Assembly (NCBI GenBank): GCA_009809945.1
Contig: WTPW01000187.1
Location: forward strand, 228,973-292,972
DNA: 64,000 nucleotides
DNA from: Gigaspora margarita
Taxonomy: Eukaryota; Glomeromycota; Glomeromycetes; Diversisporales; Gigasporaceae
Direction: 5' to 3'
In this document: piece by piece, positions 45,835 to 57,959 of the stretch
Position numbering within the stretch: the stretch's first letter is position 1
How the letters are laid out: the number at the start of each line of letters is the position of its first letter
The notes under the pieces: model-generated
Databases searched by the model: none
Seen by the model: only the letters and a program-made list of their open reading frames with translations
What the model was told of the DNA's origin: nothing
Made by a program: the position numbers and the translations under genes

Positions 45835-46365
45835 TTAATATTAATAATTAAACAATTCAATACGATCTAACGTAAATAAAAAATTATAATATTTATCACT
45901 ATATATATAAAATTACAATAAATAAAATATTTTCATCAAACGTCAAACAACAGAACTATAATCCCTGTGGCACATGATAAAACTACCACGAACGAATGAA
46001 GAGAACCTATTTATTACTTTAAAAAAATAATAATAGTAAATATAAGTTTTTTATTTCACTCCTAAATAATCTAAAATCTAACTTATTCAAGATCCNGAAA
46101 TATAAACTACTTACCAAACNTTTTTTGCGTTTGTAATCTATTTATTATATTTGCGACAAAGTTATTAGCTTTTTGTTCAAACTAAACTTATTTTTTGTAA
46201 GTTATACTTATTGTACATTACCATTTTTCTAGCTTAACAATCGTCTCTATGAAGTGTACCTGGGTAAAGTGAATCCCAAGCTTGTAGTACGTATTATAAA
46301 AAAAAAATAAAAGTACTCTAAATCAATGATCTGAAGTTAAAATTTTTTAATTACAAATTCGGACA

Positions 46366-46515
46366 TCGGACAATGTCTGTGTCCGTAATATGTCTGTGTC
46401 TGACAAATATTGCTCGAACAATGTCCGATAACAATCTATTTATTCGGACATAATTCAAACACGGACATCGGACAATGTCCGAAAATGTTCAGTCTGTCCA
46501 AAATAGCTCGGACTA
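46366..46515. repeat. GGACA/TGTCC motif cluster
   Basis: About ten GGACA or TGTCC words occur in both orientations in 150 bp (for example CGGACATCGGACAATGTC). It ends in AGGACCCCTAAATA, shared with the inverted right terminus at 53920. Subterminal motif clusters of this kind are transposase-binding regions in hAT elements. It could mark another transposon end. Confidence 0.55.
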
Positions 46516-46797
46516 TGTCAGGACCCCTAAATATATACTTAAAACGTTCGTCGTACACTTAAACTAAATTTTCTGAAATGTTTGTCATACTGTTATACAA
46601 ATTTCCTTTTTTAGTAGCGATTTTCTGAAACCTTTGATGTACATATAATTAATAAAAAAAAAGAAATAATGTACAGTTACTTATTGCACAAAATAGATTT
46701 GTCATACATAATATAAGGACATAATATGTATGATGTACATAATATATAGATAATATACATATGTTGTATATAAAGTATGTATGTTGTACGTATGTAT

Positions 46798-47296
46798 TAG
46801 GGTGGTAAAACAAAACTTTGTCAGCAAATTAGTAATTTTACTATGATTAGATTTTTTATCAGTTAGATAAAATAGACGATTAAATATCATATTACTTTAT
46901 TTAATTAATAAGCAAAGCACAAAATTCTAATGGTGCGACTTGATATCGCGCTTATCTTTCAAATTTTTTTTAACTGAAAACTCTTCGCAAAGACCATATC
47001 TAAAAAGTTACGCTTGACAATCCTAGTTAGGTTTCGACTTATACTTTTAAAATACAAATTTTTCACTAAAATTTGGGTGCTCTATAAGACGAAGTTTCAA
47101 AACTTATATAATAATAGAAAATTCTAAAGTGTAACTTTATTCTCCAACATTTAATAAGTTATTTGTGAAAATTTCAAAGTAATTCATTTGATTTTCAATA
47201 AGTTGTACCGTTTTAAAGTAATTAATTTTAATAAATATATTAATAATAATAATGTGCTCACATAGTTTTGATTTACTTAGTTGAGTTACCACCCTA
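46798..47296. mobile_element. 499-bp hAT-like MITE with exact 8-bp duplication
   Basis: The ends TAGGGTGGTAAAACAAAAC and (inverted) TAGGGTGGTAACTCAACTAAG are flanked by GTATGTAT on both sides (46790-46797 and 47297-47304). The flanking region is itself GTAT-rich, so the duplication is slightly less telling. Interior non-coding. Confidence 0.75.
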
Positions 47297-48067
47297 GTAT
47301 GTATGTACATCAGAATAGGATCTTGGTAGATTTAGAATCAATATAAGTTGATTCTAAATACTCACATGTTGAAATGAAATTTTAAATTCACTCAAATCAG
47401 TAAAGAATTTCGAGCTAACTTAAAAACATTAAATTAATTTAATCGGCAGCTATGATATTAGTCAATTAATAATTGAGAAATGACGCAGAGCATATATACA
47501 TAAGTATCATTAATAAAATTGCATAAAATTAATAGTCATTTGTTCTTTATAATCTTGATTTTATTTACAATTTAAAATATTTTATTTATGAAAAGAGTTT
47601 ATAGAACTACTTAACGAACTTAATAATTTATTTACTACCAAGAATAAGCATTAAAGATTATATAATAAGTTGAGGGAGGAAAATTTTTGCTTATAAAAAT
47701 AATTAATAAATTTTTAGCAGAAAAACTGAAATCTTCTGAATGTAAAGACAGTATAAAGACAAAAGACAATTCTTGAAGTTATTATTTTGTTAATATAATA
47801 CGACTTATCAATACCTAATTTATCATTTATAAACAAAAGATAATAAGTTGATTTAGAAGCAACAAAAATTCGATTTCGACATACAACATGTACATACATA
47901 TATACATACAAAGTTTTTTGTTAGATACTGTATTTTATACACAAAATTTTCAAAAAGCACTACTTTTACGTTTATCTGACTAAATATTCTATTCCTCAAT
48001 AACTCCATCTTTAATTAAAAGCATGAAGAGCCCAATATTTAAAGCTTGGGTTTTGTATTAACTAGAT

Positions 48068-48281
48068 TAGTGTTTCGATCCTAAATCCAAAATCTGGATT
48101 GATCCTTCAATTCAGACAAATCCAGATATCCAGACCAGAGATTTTTACTAGGATTGGTCAACGAACTTAAATTATGGACCTAAGAAAGTGCCCAAAGTTA
48201 GCTTTATACATAATCTGATGCGGATTCAATCCGGATTTGATAGAATCCGGATGGCCTGTCAAAATTAGGATCGAAACACTA
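48068..48281. mobile_element. 214-bp hAT-like MITE with exact 8-bp duplication
   Basis: The ends TAGTGTTTCGATCCTAAATC and (inverted) TAGTGTTTCGATCCTAATTTT are flanked by AACTAGAT at 48060-48067 and 48282-48289. The interior has ATCCGGATT/AATCTGGATT motifs. Confidence 0.9.
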
Positions 48282-48797
48282 AACTAGATAGGTTTTTTAA
48301 AACAGCGATTATACAGTATCTTGAAAATCCATTATACGTTTTTCATTTTCTCAGCTACTTATATAATTAACAACTTTTTTAAACATATTAGATTTGATGT
48401 ACTTACATATGTACGTCAATTTTTAATTAATGGCTATTTGACATATATACTACAGTAAAAACAGGTTTTGTTAGTCAGAGCAATATCAAAAGATTATTTG
48501 AGTGCATGAGATGAAAACATAAAACTGATCATAACCATAAATAAAGTTACAGGTTTTTTTTTTACTCTCACGCACTAATTTTATCTATAATGGTTAGTGC
48601 GTACTATTTAAATAAATACATTAATGCTTAACAAATCTATACGCATGAACTTAGAAATAAGTATTATACAAGATATATGTAACATGTGAAGGTCCGGAAG
48701 CACATTAATATCTATATATTATACGTACGTTTCTAACTTGATATTATAAAAAAATTTTGAATTTCAAATTATGCTGAATTACAAGATGGATTTACAT

Positions 48798-48912
48798 CAA
48801 TGAATTTAATAAATAAAGTACTTCTTTATGGGCTATGACAATAGGATAATGAATTTAATTAATAAAGTACTTCTTTGTACGTATTATTATTTGTGACAAT
48901 AGGATTTATAAT
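48798..48912 (+). repeat. Imperfect tandem duplication upstream of the transposase-like gene
   Basis: ATGAATTTAATAAATAAAG, TACTTCTTTATGGGC and GACAATAGGAT recur as ATGAATTTAATTAATAAAG, TACTTCTTTGTACG and GACAATAGGATT. The second copy has a 10-bp insert. It precedes the likely promoter of the gene at 49027. Confidence 0.6.
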
Positions 48913-49026
48913 AATATTAAGTAGATAACACGTAATTAATATAATGAATTGGTGAATTTTTTTAATTGTATTTAAAATCAGTATTTTAATTCCGTAGTAT
49001 AGCAAAAAAAAAATTTTTCGTTATTT

Positions 49027-52000
49027 ATGGAAGAATCAACTACACCAACAAAGCGTAAAACATTTGTGCAAACAAAATTAAATTTTCCTGTAGCATTAGA
49101 TGGTCCCTTTATAGAAAAAAAATCACAGGAAAGTTTTACAAATACCAACACTAGTCAAGCAACAATTCCAAATCCAAATCCTAAAAGTAAAACTCATAGC
49201 AATTGGAAAATTCCAACACTTCAAGAATTTTTAAAAGATTCAAAATTAGAAAAGATTGATAACTGGCATGTCTATTGTCATTATTGTAATACTGGACAAC
49301 CTATTATTTTACATCGAATTGATGATAGTTATCGATTATGGCAACATCTTGAAACAAATATGCACAAAGAAAATGTAGAACGTGAACAAGCAAATCCTTC
49401 AAAAAAGCATCGTACTACTTTTCTACATTTTGAAAAAAAACAAGGAACTTTAAACACGGAAAAATATTCTGAATCATCAAAAAAAAGGTAATTATAAATA
49501 AACTAGTTTAAAAGTAAATATAAAATACCAAAGTCTAATTAATTTTTATCTTTAGTATGTTATGGCTTTTATTCTAAATCATTTGCAGCACTTGCACGAT
49601 ATAGAACATCAATGGATAATTACAAAATTTTACGTAATGATGATCTTTTTGATAAGGATGTAAAAGTACATAGATATATTCAAAGTAAATATTGCGAAGA
49701 ATATACAATGTCTAAATATTGTTCTAATTGTGGTACTTTAGCCCAATTAGAGTCTGTACAAAAAAGAAATCAACGTTATCAAGAACTTTTTGCTCAAATT
49801 GATTGTTTGCTTATTTTAAAAGAAGGTCAACCAATACCTGCAAGTTTTATTTCTCATTTTGGAAATACCTGGACACAACATAATATTCATAAGCTATATG
49901 AAATAGTAATTGCTTCATTAAAAAATTGTCCTGGTTATACAAAATCAACGGAACTGCAACAATTACATAAATATGTTGAAAAAGAAATAAGAGATCATTC
50001 TTATTATGCAACAATTAATAAATATCCTGCACTTGGACGTATTATTGAAGCTGTAGAAGCTCATGGGCTAGAACATTGGATTGGTCAATGTATAATTTAC
50101 TTAATTGACAAAACAATAGAAGAAAAATGGCCGGTATTTGTTGGAATAGCACAAGCTATAACTAAAGTTATTGATAAATTACAACATGGTTTAACTTCTA
50201 TGAGAGGAATTGGTGAATATCATGAAAGTTTTATTGACTTTTTAATTGTTCTTATGTCTATTAGCACTTTAGCAACACGTTGGCTTACAGCAAATTTGGC
50301 TGGGCCAACAATCCAATTTTTACGAAGTAAAAGAAATGAACCAGATATGGATTATGATATTTATGGAATAAATATATCAAATTTTTCAGAGGTTATTGCA
50401 ATGTGGCGTACAGTATATAATTATGATGGTCCTATGGCATGTGCAAAAGATTAGACAAAAGTTGCAGAATTAATAGAAATTTGTAAACATCGACAAAAAT
50501 AGATTGGATGTATATCTATTGATAATAATACAATTCCAGCAACAATGACAATGGAAGAACTTCATAATAAAATTAGTAGCTTTAAGAAAGCAACATATAT
50601 TACAGTTTATGCTCTTTCAGCTTGTATTCCAGGAATACCACCAGTTGTAATTGCTGTTATTCCATCTGACCAAAAGGAAAAAGCAGAGCTTAATAATTAT
50701 AATAATAATTTAATTATGAGTAAGTTATATTATACTGGTGCCATGACGATTGGTTTATATTTTGATGGAGCTACTTTGGATCGAAATTGGTTAGGTGAAG
50801 TTTATAGTAAAAATCCTGACTTTTCTCAAGAACTTGCACTTAAACCAGTAAGTTTTTGTAAAAACAAATTAAAAAATATTATTTATATTATAAATAAACT
50901 AAAAAAATATTTTGTTTTTAGAGTACATTAATATTAAATACATTTGAAAATTTTCCAATCAATTTGCATTTTATAGATAATTCGTTACCATTTATTTGTG
51001 GAACTGATATTTATCATTGTATTAAAAATGGTAAAAGTATTTATTAATAAAATAACTATTTGAAAATTTAATATATATGCACTATTCATTATATATTAAA
51101 ATTTTTATTATAGGATGAAATATGCATATTAGTGAAACAAAAGTATGTCCTATTGGACATTATATAATGTCTACTGAGCATTTATGGATTTTAAAAGAAA
51201 ATCTAGAAATTTATTCAAGCTTAACGAATGATATTCTTAATCCTAAAGATAAACAATCAGATAAATTGGCTGAAAGATTTTTTCATCAACTGTTTTAAGA
51301 GGTAAATATATATTATAATAACGATAGTAAAATTTAATATTATTAATACAAAAAAATTATTTTGTAGGTTTTGCAAATTATTCTATAACAAACAATAAAT
51401 AGTATGTATAGAGATGCATGCTATCATTTTTTTTGTGGAATGCTATTTGAATCATGGAAATCACGTAATATAGCTCATATAAATCGAATTGAATTTCATG
51501 GAGTGCATGTATTTTCTTTGCAGGAATGCATAATTTTTTAAAAATTAATCCAGCTACATGTAATAAAAATAAATATGGAATATCTTGGCAATCATGTGAT
51601 GATTTTATTTATTTAGGATTGACTTTAATTTTGTTAATTCAAATTGGCCAAATTTTTATCCTAACTATCCTTTATGTCCATGGATTATTTCAACTGCTTT
51701 TCTTGAGCATATATTTGGTTATGCATGACGAATTATTGAAGATTTTACAGTATTAAATTTTTTATTAATAAGCGAAAAAATTCTAAAAACTATTAAAATT
51801 GAAATAAAAGGTTAGTTTGTTAATTTTATTTATTATCATATATATTTAGTTAAGTAATAGTTAATTTAAAATATAAATTTTTAGGCAATTTAATTAGACC
51901 AGATAATAATGATGGATATAATATTAAACTATTTACATCAAAAGAAAATTTGCCAGAAGAACTATCTAATTTTCCATCAGTTTTTGAAATTAATAATGTA

Positions 52001-53190
52001 GTAAAAGAGGTATTTTTGATTTAATTTTATATATTTTAATATTATAATAATAATTTAATTATTTTGATATTTAAGGTTTCGAATGCTATGAAAAATATAC
52101 TCTGTAGTCTTGATATAAAAATAAATCAAGAAGATTTTTCATCATTAATTTAACAGTCTATATATTCACTCAAGAAAAATAACAATGATGAAATTTTATT
52201 AGAAAGTATTACTAACAATCTTAATATATCAACTGAAGAAGAAATAGAAGAAGTTGATTTATTAGAATCAGACTTAAACCAATTGGATAATGTTGACATC
52301 TTGTTAAATAAACATCAGCAACGATTATTAGGTCGATCAAATTTATCTAATTTGAATTTTACTAATTTGAATCAAATATATGATGAAGAATTTCATTTAG
52401 ATTTAGAATCAAAAAGTAAAGAAAATTTTTTGAAAAAATTAACAATATATATAAACGATTTCATAAACTAAATCCATTAACTATAATGCAAATTATGTTA
52501 GATTATCGAGGTAATTTTAAATTAATTTATATTTTATATTTAAAATTTATAATATATATTACTTTCTTTTAAATTTAGAAAAATATGATTATTATACTCA
52601 ACAAGAAAAAAGAAAAATCGAAAATAAAGCTATGCTTAATAAAAAAAATCTTACTGTAGTTACTGAATTAGGAACAATGGATATTACAACTGCAATACGT
52701 TATGATAGATTAAATAGTAATGAACAACAAATACGAACAAAAGGAAGAATTGCTCGATGGAAAACTGCATGTAAAAAAATGTTTGATTCTATTAAATTAA
52801 ATCCACAAGCTTTAAAATTTAAAAAAGGTGATTATTATTACTATTGTGAAAGTAGAAATTCTATTGTAATTGCAGAAATTATTGCAGTTTTTGAGGTAAA
52901 TCATTTAAATTTTATTAAATATATTTTATTTATTTTGTTAATTAATTTTTTTATATTATTTAAGAAATATGGATCAAGTTATGTTCATGTAGATTTGCTA
53001 GATAGTTCAAATAAAGGAAGAATTCATGCTTGTTTGTATGATTTGAAATCAGATTCTGATCAAGAATTTGTTTCTATTATAAGTTCAAATCATGTACAAT
53101 TTGTATGTGAAAATAATATATTCTGTTTTATTGCATGTTTGGGTTCTGTATTAGAAGAATATCATAGTAATTCTTATTGGTTAGAATAAT
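49027..53190 (+). pseudogene. BED-finger transposase-like gene, about eight exons, several in-frame stops
   Basis: Exon 1 (49027-49487) has a zinc finger of BED type: WHVYCHYCNTGQP followed by RLWQHLETNMHKENV (C-x2-C, then H-x4-H spacing). A 68-bp intron (49488-49555) leads to exon 2 (49556-50847), but the phase is off by one next to an A8 run. Exon 2 contains GRIIEAVEAHGLEHWIGQC and LDRNWLGEVYSKNPDFSQ; TAG codons at 50452 and 50500 keep the frame. Introns 50848-50921, 51031-51113 and 51302-51367 are GT-AG. Later blocks show NDILNPKDKQSDKLAERFF, then NYPLCPWIISTAFLEHIFGY, both reminiscent of transposase families I cannot name securely. Then come an acidic stretch and a C-terminal exon 52632-53189 with its own intron. 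Stops include TAG, TGA and TAA. It is probably the former enzyme of the surrounding element. Confidence 0.6.
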
Positions 53191-53997
53191 CTTAAAATTA
53201 AGAGATTTACAATATACAACATATTTTCATTTTGTTGAAAAATCTTGTGAACTTGAGCAATCAATTAAGGATGCAGAAAGAATTATAAAATCAAAAAAAA
53301 CAAGTAATTTAGATGATAACTTGTAATTTCTTGTAGCTTTAAAAACATTATTATAAAGTAAATATAAAGAAAAATTATATAGTTCTAGAAATTTATATAT
53401 TATTTATATTGGTATTATAGTTTATATAAAACTTATTTGCTATTTATTAATAAACAGTATATAGTTAACGTTATGTTAGTTCATATTGGCATTACAGTAT
53501 TATATTAATGTTTATTATTATTTACTATAAAAATTCATTTAAAACTTGCTATTATGATGAAACACAGTATGTAGTTAAAGTTATATTAGATTTTATTAGC
53601 ATTATTATTAATATTTATTGTAATTTAATATAATAAATGTTTAGATATTTGGATTTTTTATAATAGTTAGTATAAAATAAAACTGGTAAATATCTTAATT
53701 GCATCTCTATCTAGTACTTATATCTTTGTCGTACATTAACCTATTATTAATTAAAGTTAATTTGTACATTTATTATAAGTTTAAAAATTTTATTTAAAGT
53801 TATATCATACATTTAAACTAAGTTTTAATGCTTGTGTACACTTTATTAATAAAAATTTATTGTACATTTATATAGAGTTTGAAGATGAAGGTTATATATA
53901 TATATATATTTGTATTTAGGGGTCCTACTATGTCTAGTGACAACACTGCTTGGGGTATTGTGTGAAGAGGGGTTCTATATAAGAAAAAATACTACTA

Positions 53998-54306
53998 TAT
54001 ATTTCCAAAAATAAGCTACCTTTTTTGGGCCAAAAATTATATAAAAAAACGTAGTGTAGTTTATTTTTGAATTGTTAAATTTTTGAAAAATTGAAAAATG
54101 TACTAATAAAAAGCTGTCCAAATGATGTAAAATTTTTATTATAGGTGTATTTTTGTATCCTGAACAAAGTTTACTTAATGGCATTTTTGAGATTTACTTA
54201 GTAAAATTTGGACTTTTATATATAGCAACTGCTAATACATTTTTTGAGATTTTTGAAAAAAATCAGATAGTAGCTTATTTTTGATAGCTTATTTTTGGAA
54301 ATATAT
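53998..54306. mobile_element. TATTCCTGAAAATAA-family MITE, copy 2
   Basis: The same interior as 2574-2877 (TTTTTTGGGCCAAAAATTATAT, TTGTCC/CTGTCCAAATGATGT, TTTACTTAATGGCA). The ends TATTTCCAAAAATAAGCTACC and (inverted) TATTTCCAAAAATAAGCTATC lie beside TA dinucleotides. Confidence 0.7.
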
Positions 54307-54529
54307 GGTATAAGTAGCATACATTTAATGAAGATCTATTCAAAAATCATTGCCATTTATAGTTGAATACTACTCTGGTACTATATGAGAAGAATACTTT
54401 ATCAGAAGGTACTATAAGCAGTACTATATGGTAGATGCATTGAAAAAGTTATAAAAACTATAAAAAAAGTATCTGGGATCTGAACTAACTATATATATAC
54501 TATAAAACTCTAGTAAACAGCTAAAATTG

Positions 54530-54660
54530 ATCAAAAAGCAGAAGATCAAAAAGTTTAAATAGGCAATTCATGTCTGGGTTGCAGATAGCAACTAGTATAG
54601 AACCTTTGAGTAGATTACTTAAATTAGACACCCAAAGTATATGTATAGCTAGTAGGGTTC
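54530..54660 (+). mobile_element. Truncated 3' fragment of the tRNA-headed SINE
   Basis: GATCAAAAAGTTTAAATAGGC, GGTTGCAGATAGCAACTAGTAT and AGAACCTTTGAGTAGATTACTT parallel 60317-60400 in the shorter copy D. It lacks head and tail. Confidence 0.55.
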
Positions 54661-54846
54661 TGAGGTTTAGTTCAGTTAATAAAAGTTCAGACTCAGGTTC
54701 AATAAACCTGAACCTGAACTTGAAAAAAATTTTTAAACCTGAATCTGAACTTAAAATTTATGAACATGAACCTGAATCTAAATTTAAAATAAATTCAGTT
54801 CAGGTTCAGTTCAAAGTTTATAAACATGTTCAGGTTTAGTGACAAA
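54655..54846 (+). repeat. GGTTCAGGTTCAG-type MITE, copy 1
   Basis: Many words CCTGAACCTGAAC / GGTTCAGGTTCAG in both orientations, ending TTTATAAACATGTTCAGGTT and AGTGACAAAACAT. The same ending appears inverted at 60905-60935. A short frame at 54570-54839 is a by-product. Confidence 0.5.
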
Positions 54847-55110
54847 ACATAGTAAATAGTAATGATATATTTACTAATATTTTTTATTGTTTTCATAGAA
54901 GAAGATAAAAACCTTCACAAATGCTTTCTTATCAAAATCAAAAGAGAAAGAAGAAATCTAGATAGGAGTAGGATAGCTAGTTTGGAATAATAAAGCTGCG
55001 CAAGCAGAACATAGCAAGGCAATATTTTGCTATAGCTTAAAAGAATGGTCTTTATCAACCCAAGCAGAGTTAGGTGCAATTTGGACTCTGCTATTAGTAG
55101 CCCCTAAAGG

Positions 55111-55391
55111 CAGTGTTGTAGTTTTGGCTATCCACAGCCTTTTTGGCTTGTCCATATCCAAAATTGTCCAAACGTTCAAGATTGTTCAAAGCTTGTTGAG
55201 GCTTTAATAATTAATAAATTTATCTAAAAAATATATAACTATATATTTTTTTAAATGCAGAACATATTCTAGTTAAAATTAAAATAGATTGTCTTAATAA
55301 TAAAATTTTAAGTAATTCTACTTTATTTAATTGTTCAAAATTGTCCAAAATTGTCCAAATCATTGTCCAAAGCTGTTCTGTGACAATACTA
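55111..55391. mobile_element. 281-bp hAT-like MITE in the RNase H region, 8-bp duplication exact
   Basis: CCTAAAGG flanks both sides (55103-55110 and 55392-55399). The ends CAGTGTTGTAGTTTTGGC and (inverted) TAGTATTGTCACAGAACAGC. The start CAGTGTTGT equals that of the candidate 14.4-kb element, and both have TTGTCC subterminal words, so this may be its non-autonomous derivative. Confidence 0.9.
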
Positions 55392-55435
55392 CCTAAAGGT
55401 GCACATATTCAAATATATACAGATAGCCTTGTAGC

Positions 55436-55712
55436 TAGTGATGTGAATTCTACCAATTTGGCATGTTCCTACCGGTATTTACCGGTAGGTAGTAGCTACC
55501 GGTAGCTACCACTACCAGTAGATCTACTAGTCACATGATAAATAAAATTTATTTGACAAATCATATACTTTTTGATCATATAATTTTAAAATTTAATTCA
55601 ATTATTTTATTGGTATCTACCCTGCATATAATTTACCTAACGGTATCTACCATTATCTACCGGTAGATACCAGTGGTAGATTTCTACCGGTAGCTACCAA
55701 CTCACATCACTA
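55436..55712. mobile_element. 277-bp hAT-like MITE in the RNase H region, 8-bp duplication exact
   Basis: CTTGTAGC flanks both sides (55428-55435 and 55713-55720). The ends TAGTGATGTGAATTCTACC and (inverted) TAGTGATGTGAGTTGGTAGC. The interior is built of CTACCGGTAG units. Confidence 0.92.
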
Positions 55713-55864
55713 CTTGTAGCCATACAAGCGATTAAAATAACACAGAAGACAAAGAAGCTAAGAAGCTGTCTAAAGATACAAAATGCAAGTTACTATAGCA
55801 AATTAATTGAGCTCTAGAGTTAAATGAATTGAAAGTGAAATTTCACAAAGTCAAGAGGCATAGC

Positions 55865-56163
55865 AGGACCCCGAACATCTTTCATATAGGTCATAACTGG
55901 ATTTTGGCCAATTTTGGTCTAATTTGCTAAAAATAACAAAATCTATTTACTTTAATAACTACTAATCCAGTAATTAGAATTGAATAAACTTTTTTTTGTT
56001 AAATGCACCTTACTGAGAGCTTCATTTTAAAAAAAGTTCATTCAAATTGGACTACTGGATGCCAAGATAATTGCCAAAAACTGTTTTTTTTTGCTTTTCA
56101 AATTTTAGGTGTTTTTGCTAAAAAAATTCAAATATGATCTCTATACTAAATGTCTAGAGTCCT
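55865..56163. mobile_element. AGGACCC-family MITE, copy 3, in the RNase H region
   Basis: Flanks GGCATAGC (55857-55864) and GGTATAGC (56164-56171), seven of eight alike. The ends AGGACCCCGAACATC and (inverted) AGGACTCTAGACATTTAG. It defines the 8-bp target size for the family also seen at 36981 and 39033. Confidence 0.8.
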
Positions 56164-57959
56164 GGTATAGCAGTATTGCAGAAAATAAAGAGGCTAATAA
56201 ACTTGTGAAAAAAGAGGCCAAAAGCCCTAGCCTTATAGCTATCAAGTGGTCCTGAACAAAGATACAACAAGTAGTCCCTTATTGGAAGAATTTTATAATT
56301 AATAGTCCAATTAAAAAATTCATGAACTAGGTAGCTTTAGCAATACAAGATGCGGAATAGTTTTGTTTAGAAAAATTTGAGAGAAAAAATTTTAAAAAAA
56401 GGAAGGGTAATATAGACTGGAAGGAAACATAGAGATTTATAAAAAGGTATAAGAGTAAATGATATACAGATATAGAAAAAACCAGTAAATAGATGTTTAG
56501 AACAAAGTGCTTTAACAGACTTTTCTAACAATTGCAGAACTTAAAATAAGAAGATCAGATCTTTACAGAACAGACAAATGTGTAACCTGTTAGTGGGAGC
56601 CTAAAATGCTAGAATACCTTGCAAAATGTAATGACTACCAAGAGATTTAGAAACTAATAGAAGAAAAAACAAGTAACAAAATCAAGATATTGCTCAGAGA
56701 AGACTCAGGTTCTTAGCAAATATAATATTAGAAGAATAGATAAGAAGAGTCTTTGGCAAGAATAAAGAAGAAAAGAAATCTACTAGAATTCATCTAATTC
56801 AGAGTCTAGTATCTCAAAAATAGAAAGAAAACTTAAGAAGCATAATAAAGAACAAAGCGGTGTTCAGAAAGGTTTTGAATATGTGAAATTCAAAATATAT
56901 GGGAAAAAGAAGAGGGAATAGATATCTCAAAGAAGAAAAAAGACCAAAATAAAAAGAGAAAGAAAGGTAATAAAGAAAAAAAAACATTGCTCTAAATAAT
57001 AAAAATCAACAAGTGATAGAACAAAGCCTAATTAGAAAAAAAAAGTGGCGTAGTGAAGCAAAAAAGCTAGCAAACTCAAATATAAACATTTTGATTACAG
57101 AGTGTCACAAACTAGCATGGTCTTCCTAGATTAGATTTAAATATTTGGATCCAAAATCAAATGGCAAAACTGATATAGCGAGCGATTGCTAGCTGATAAC
57201 AGGAGAAAATATACTCTCAGTAAGTTGAGAGTTCTAATTGAGGTGAATAATTGCTAGATAGGTTGCACCTGGACATAAAGTTGGGTAAGCTTTCTGTTAG
57301 CATAGAATATAAATATATACACAAATATAGTTTTATTTATTGTATAATAAAGTCTATAGATACAGAAGGCAGAATTGCTAAATTTAAAAAAAATATTTTT
57401 TATTGTCTTTAGAATTCTGAATTTGGAGTTTTTACAAAGAAACCTTTTTATTACTAAATAACCCTTTTTTCAACTTCTAAAAAGTTGTAGAGAAGTGTTT
57501 TGCAATCAATATAGTGAATAAAATGTTAAAATCAACCTAGTAGATCATGAAATAAAAGTATTTTAGTTTACACGACTATATATTTTCTTCTTTATATAAA
57601 TACAAATAGCTATAAAAATTAAAATACTTATATCTTACAATTCACTAGACTAATTTTAATACATAACTGCCATTTTTATTACAAGACTTTCTTTTACAAC
57701 TTTAATTAGAGATTAAAAGAGATTTGCTTAGTAGAAATTTGATTTTTTATAATTTTATTAATAAAATTATAAAAAATATTATAATTCTCAAATATTTACT
57801 AATTAATACTATCTTAATACTATAAATAAACTTGTTCTATACATAAAAATACATTGTATTAATATACTTTTATTTTATAATTTTAAATTTTTTAAAAAAT
57901 GTTAATTTTGAATTTTTGATCAAAAATTTCAAAATTAAGCATCTTTTTTTTAAAAGAGA

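Larger units (their letters stand above)
39529..53948 (+). mobile_element. Candidate 14.4-kb transposon (hAT/P type, 8-bp duplication) with nested insertions
   Basis: CAGTGTTGTCACT at 39529-39541 is exactly inverted at the other end (AGTGACAACACTG, 53936-53948). It is flanked by CTTGGGGG (39521-39528) and CTTGGGGT (53949-53956), seven of eight alike. The left end has subterminal GGAC motifs, as hAT elements often do. Inside lie a broken BED-finger transposase-like gene (49027-53190), a pogo element, a foldback element, two small hAT MITEs and an Hsp70 fragment. Without the nested pieces about 8.7 kb remains. Alternative: two related elements lie here, the second beginning at the GGACA-rich block near 46366, which shares AGGACCCCTAAATA with the right end. 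Confidence 0.55.
54890..57350 (+). pseudogene. LINE retrotransposon remnant with RNase H domain
   Basis: The frame reads KAAQAEHSKAIFCYSLKEWS, STQAELGAIWTLLLVAPKG, then after one insertion AHIQIYTDSLVA, and after another IQAIKITQKTKK. This is RNase H, with the Glu of AELGAI and the Asp of YTDSLV; the last acidic residue region reads NKEANKLV (Asp replaced by Asn). Further on, TDKCVTC, then MLEYLAKCNDYQEI, resembles the Cys/His knuckle at the end of such LINE ORF2 proteins. Stops (for example VG*LVW near 54975) occur. RNase H removes RNA during reverse transcription; the reverse transcriptase itself is missing (5' truncated). Three small transposons sit inside it. Confidence 0.75.
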
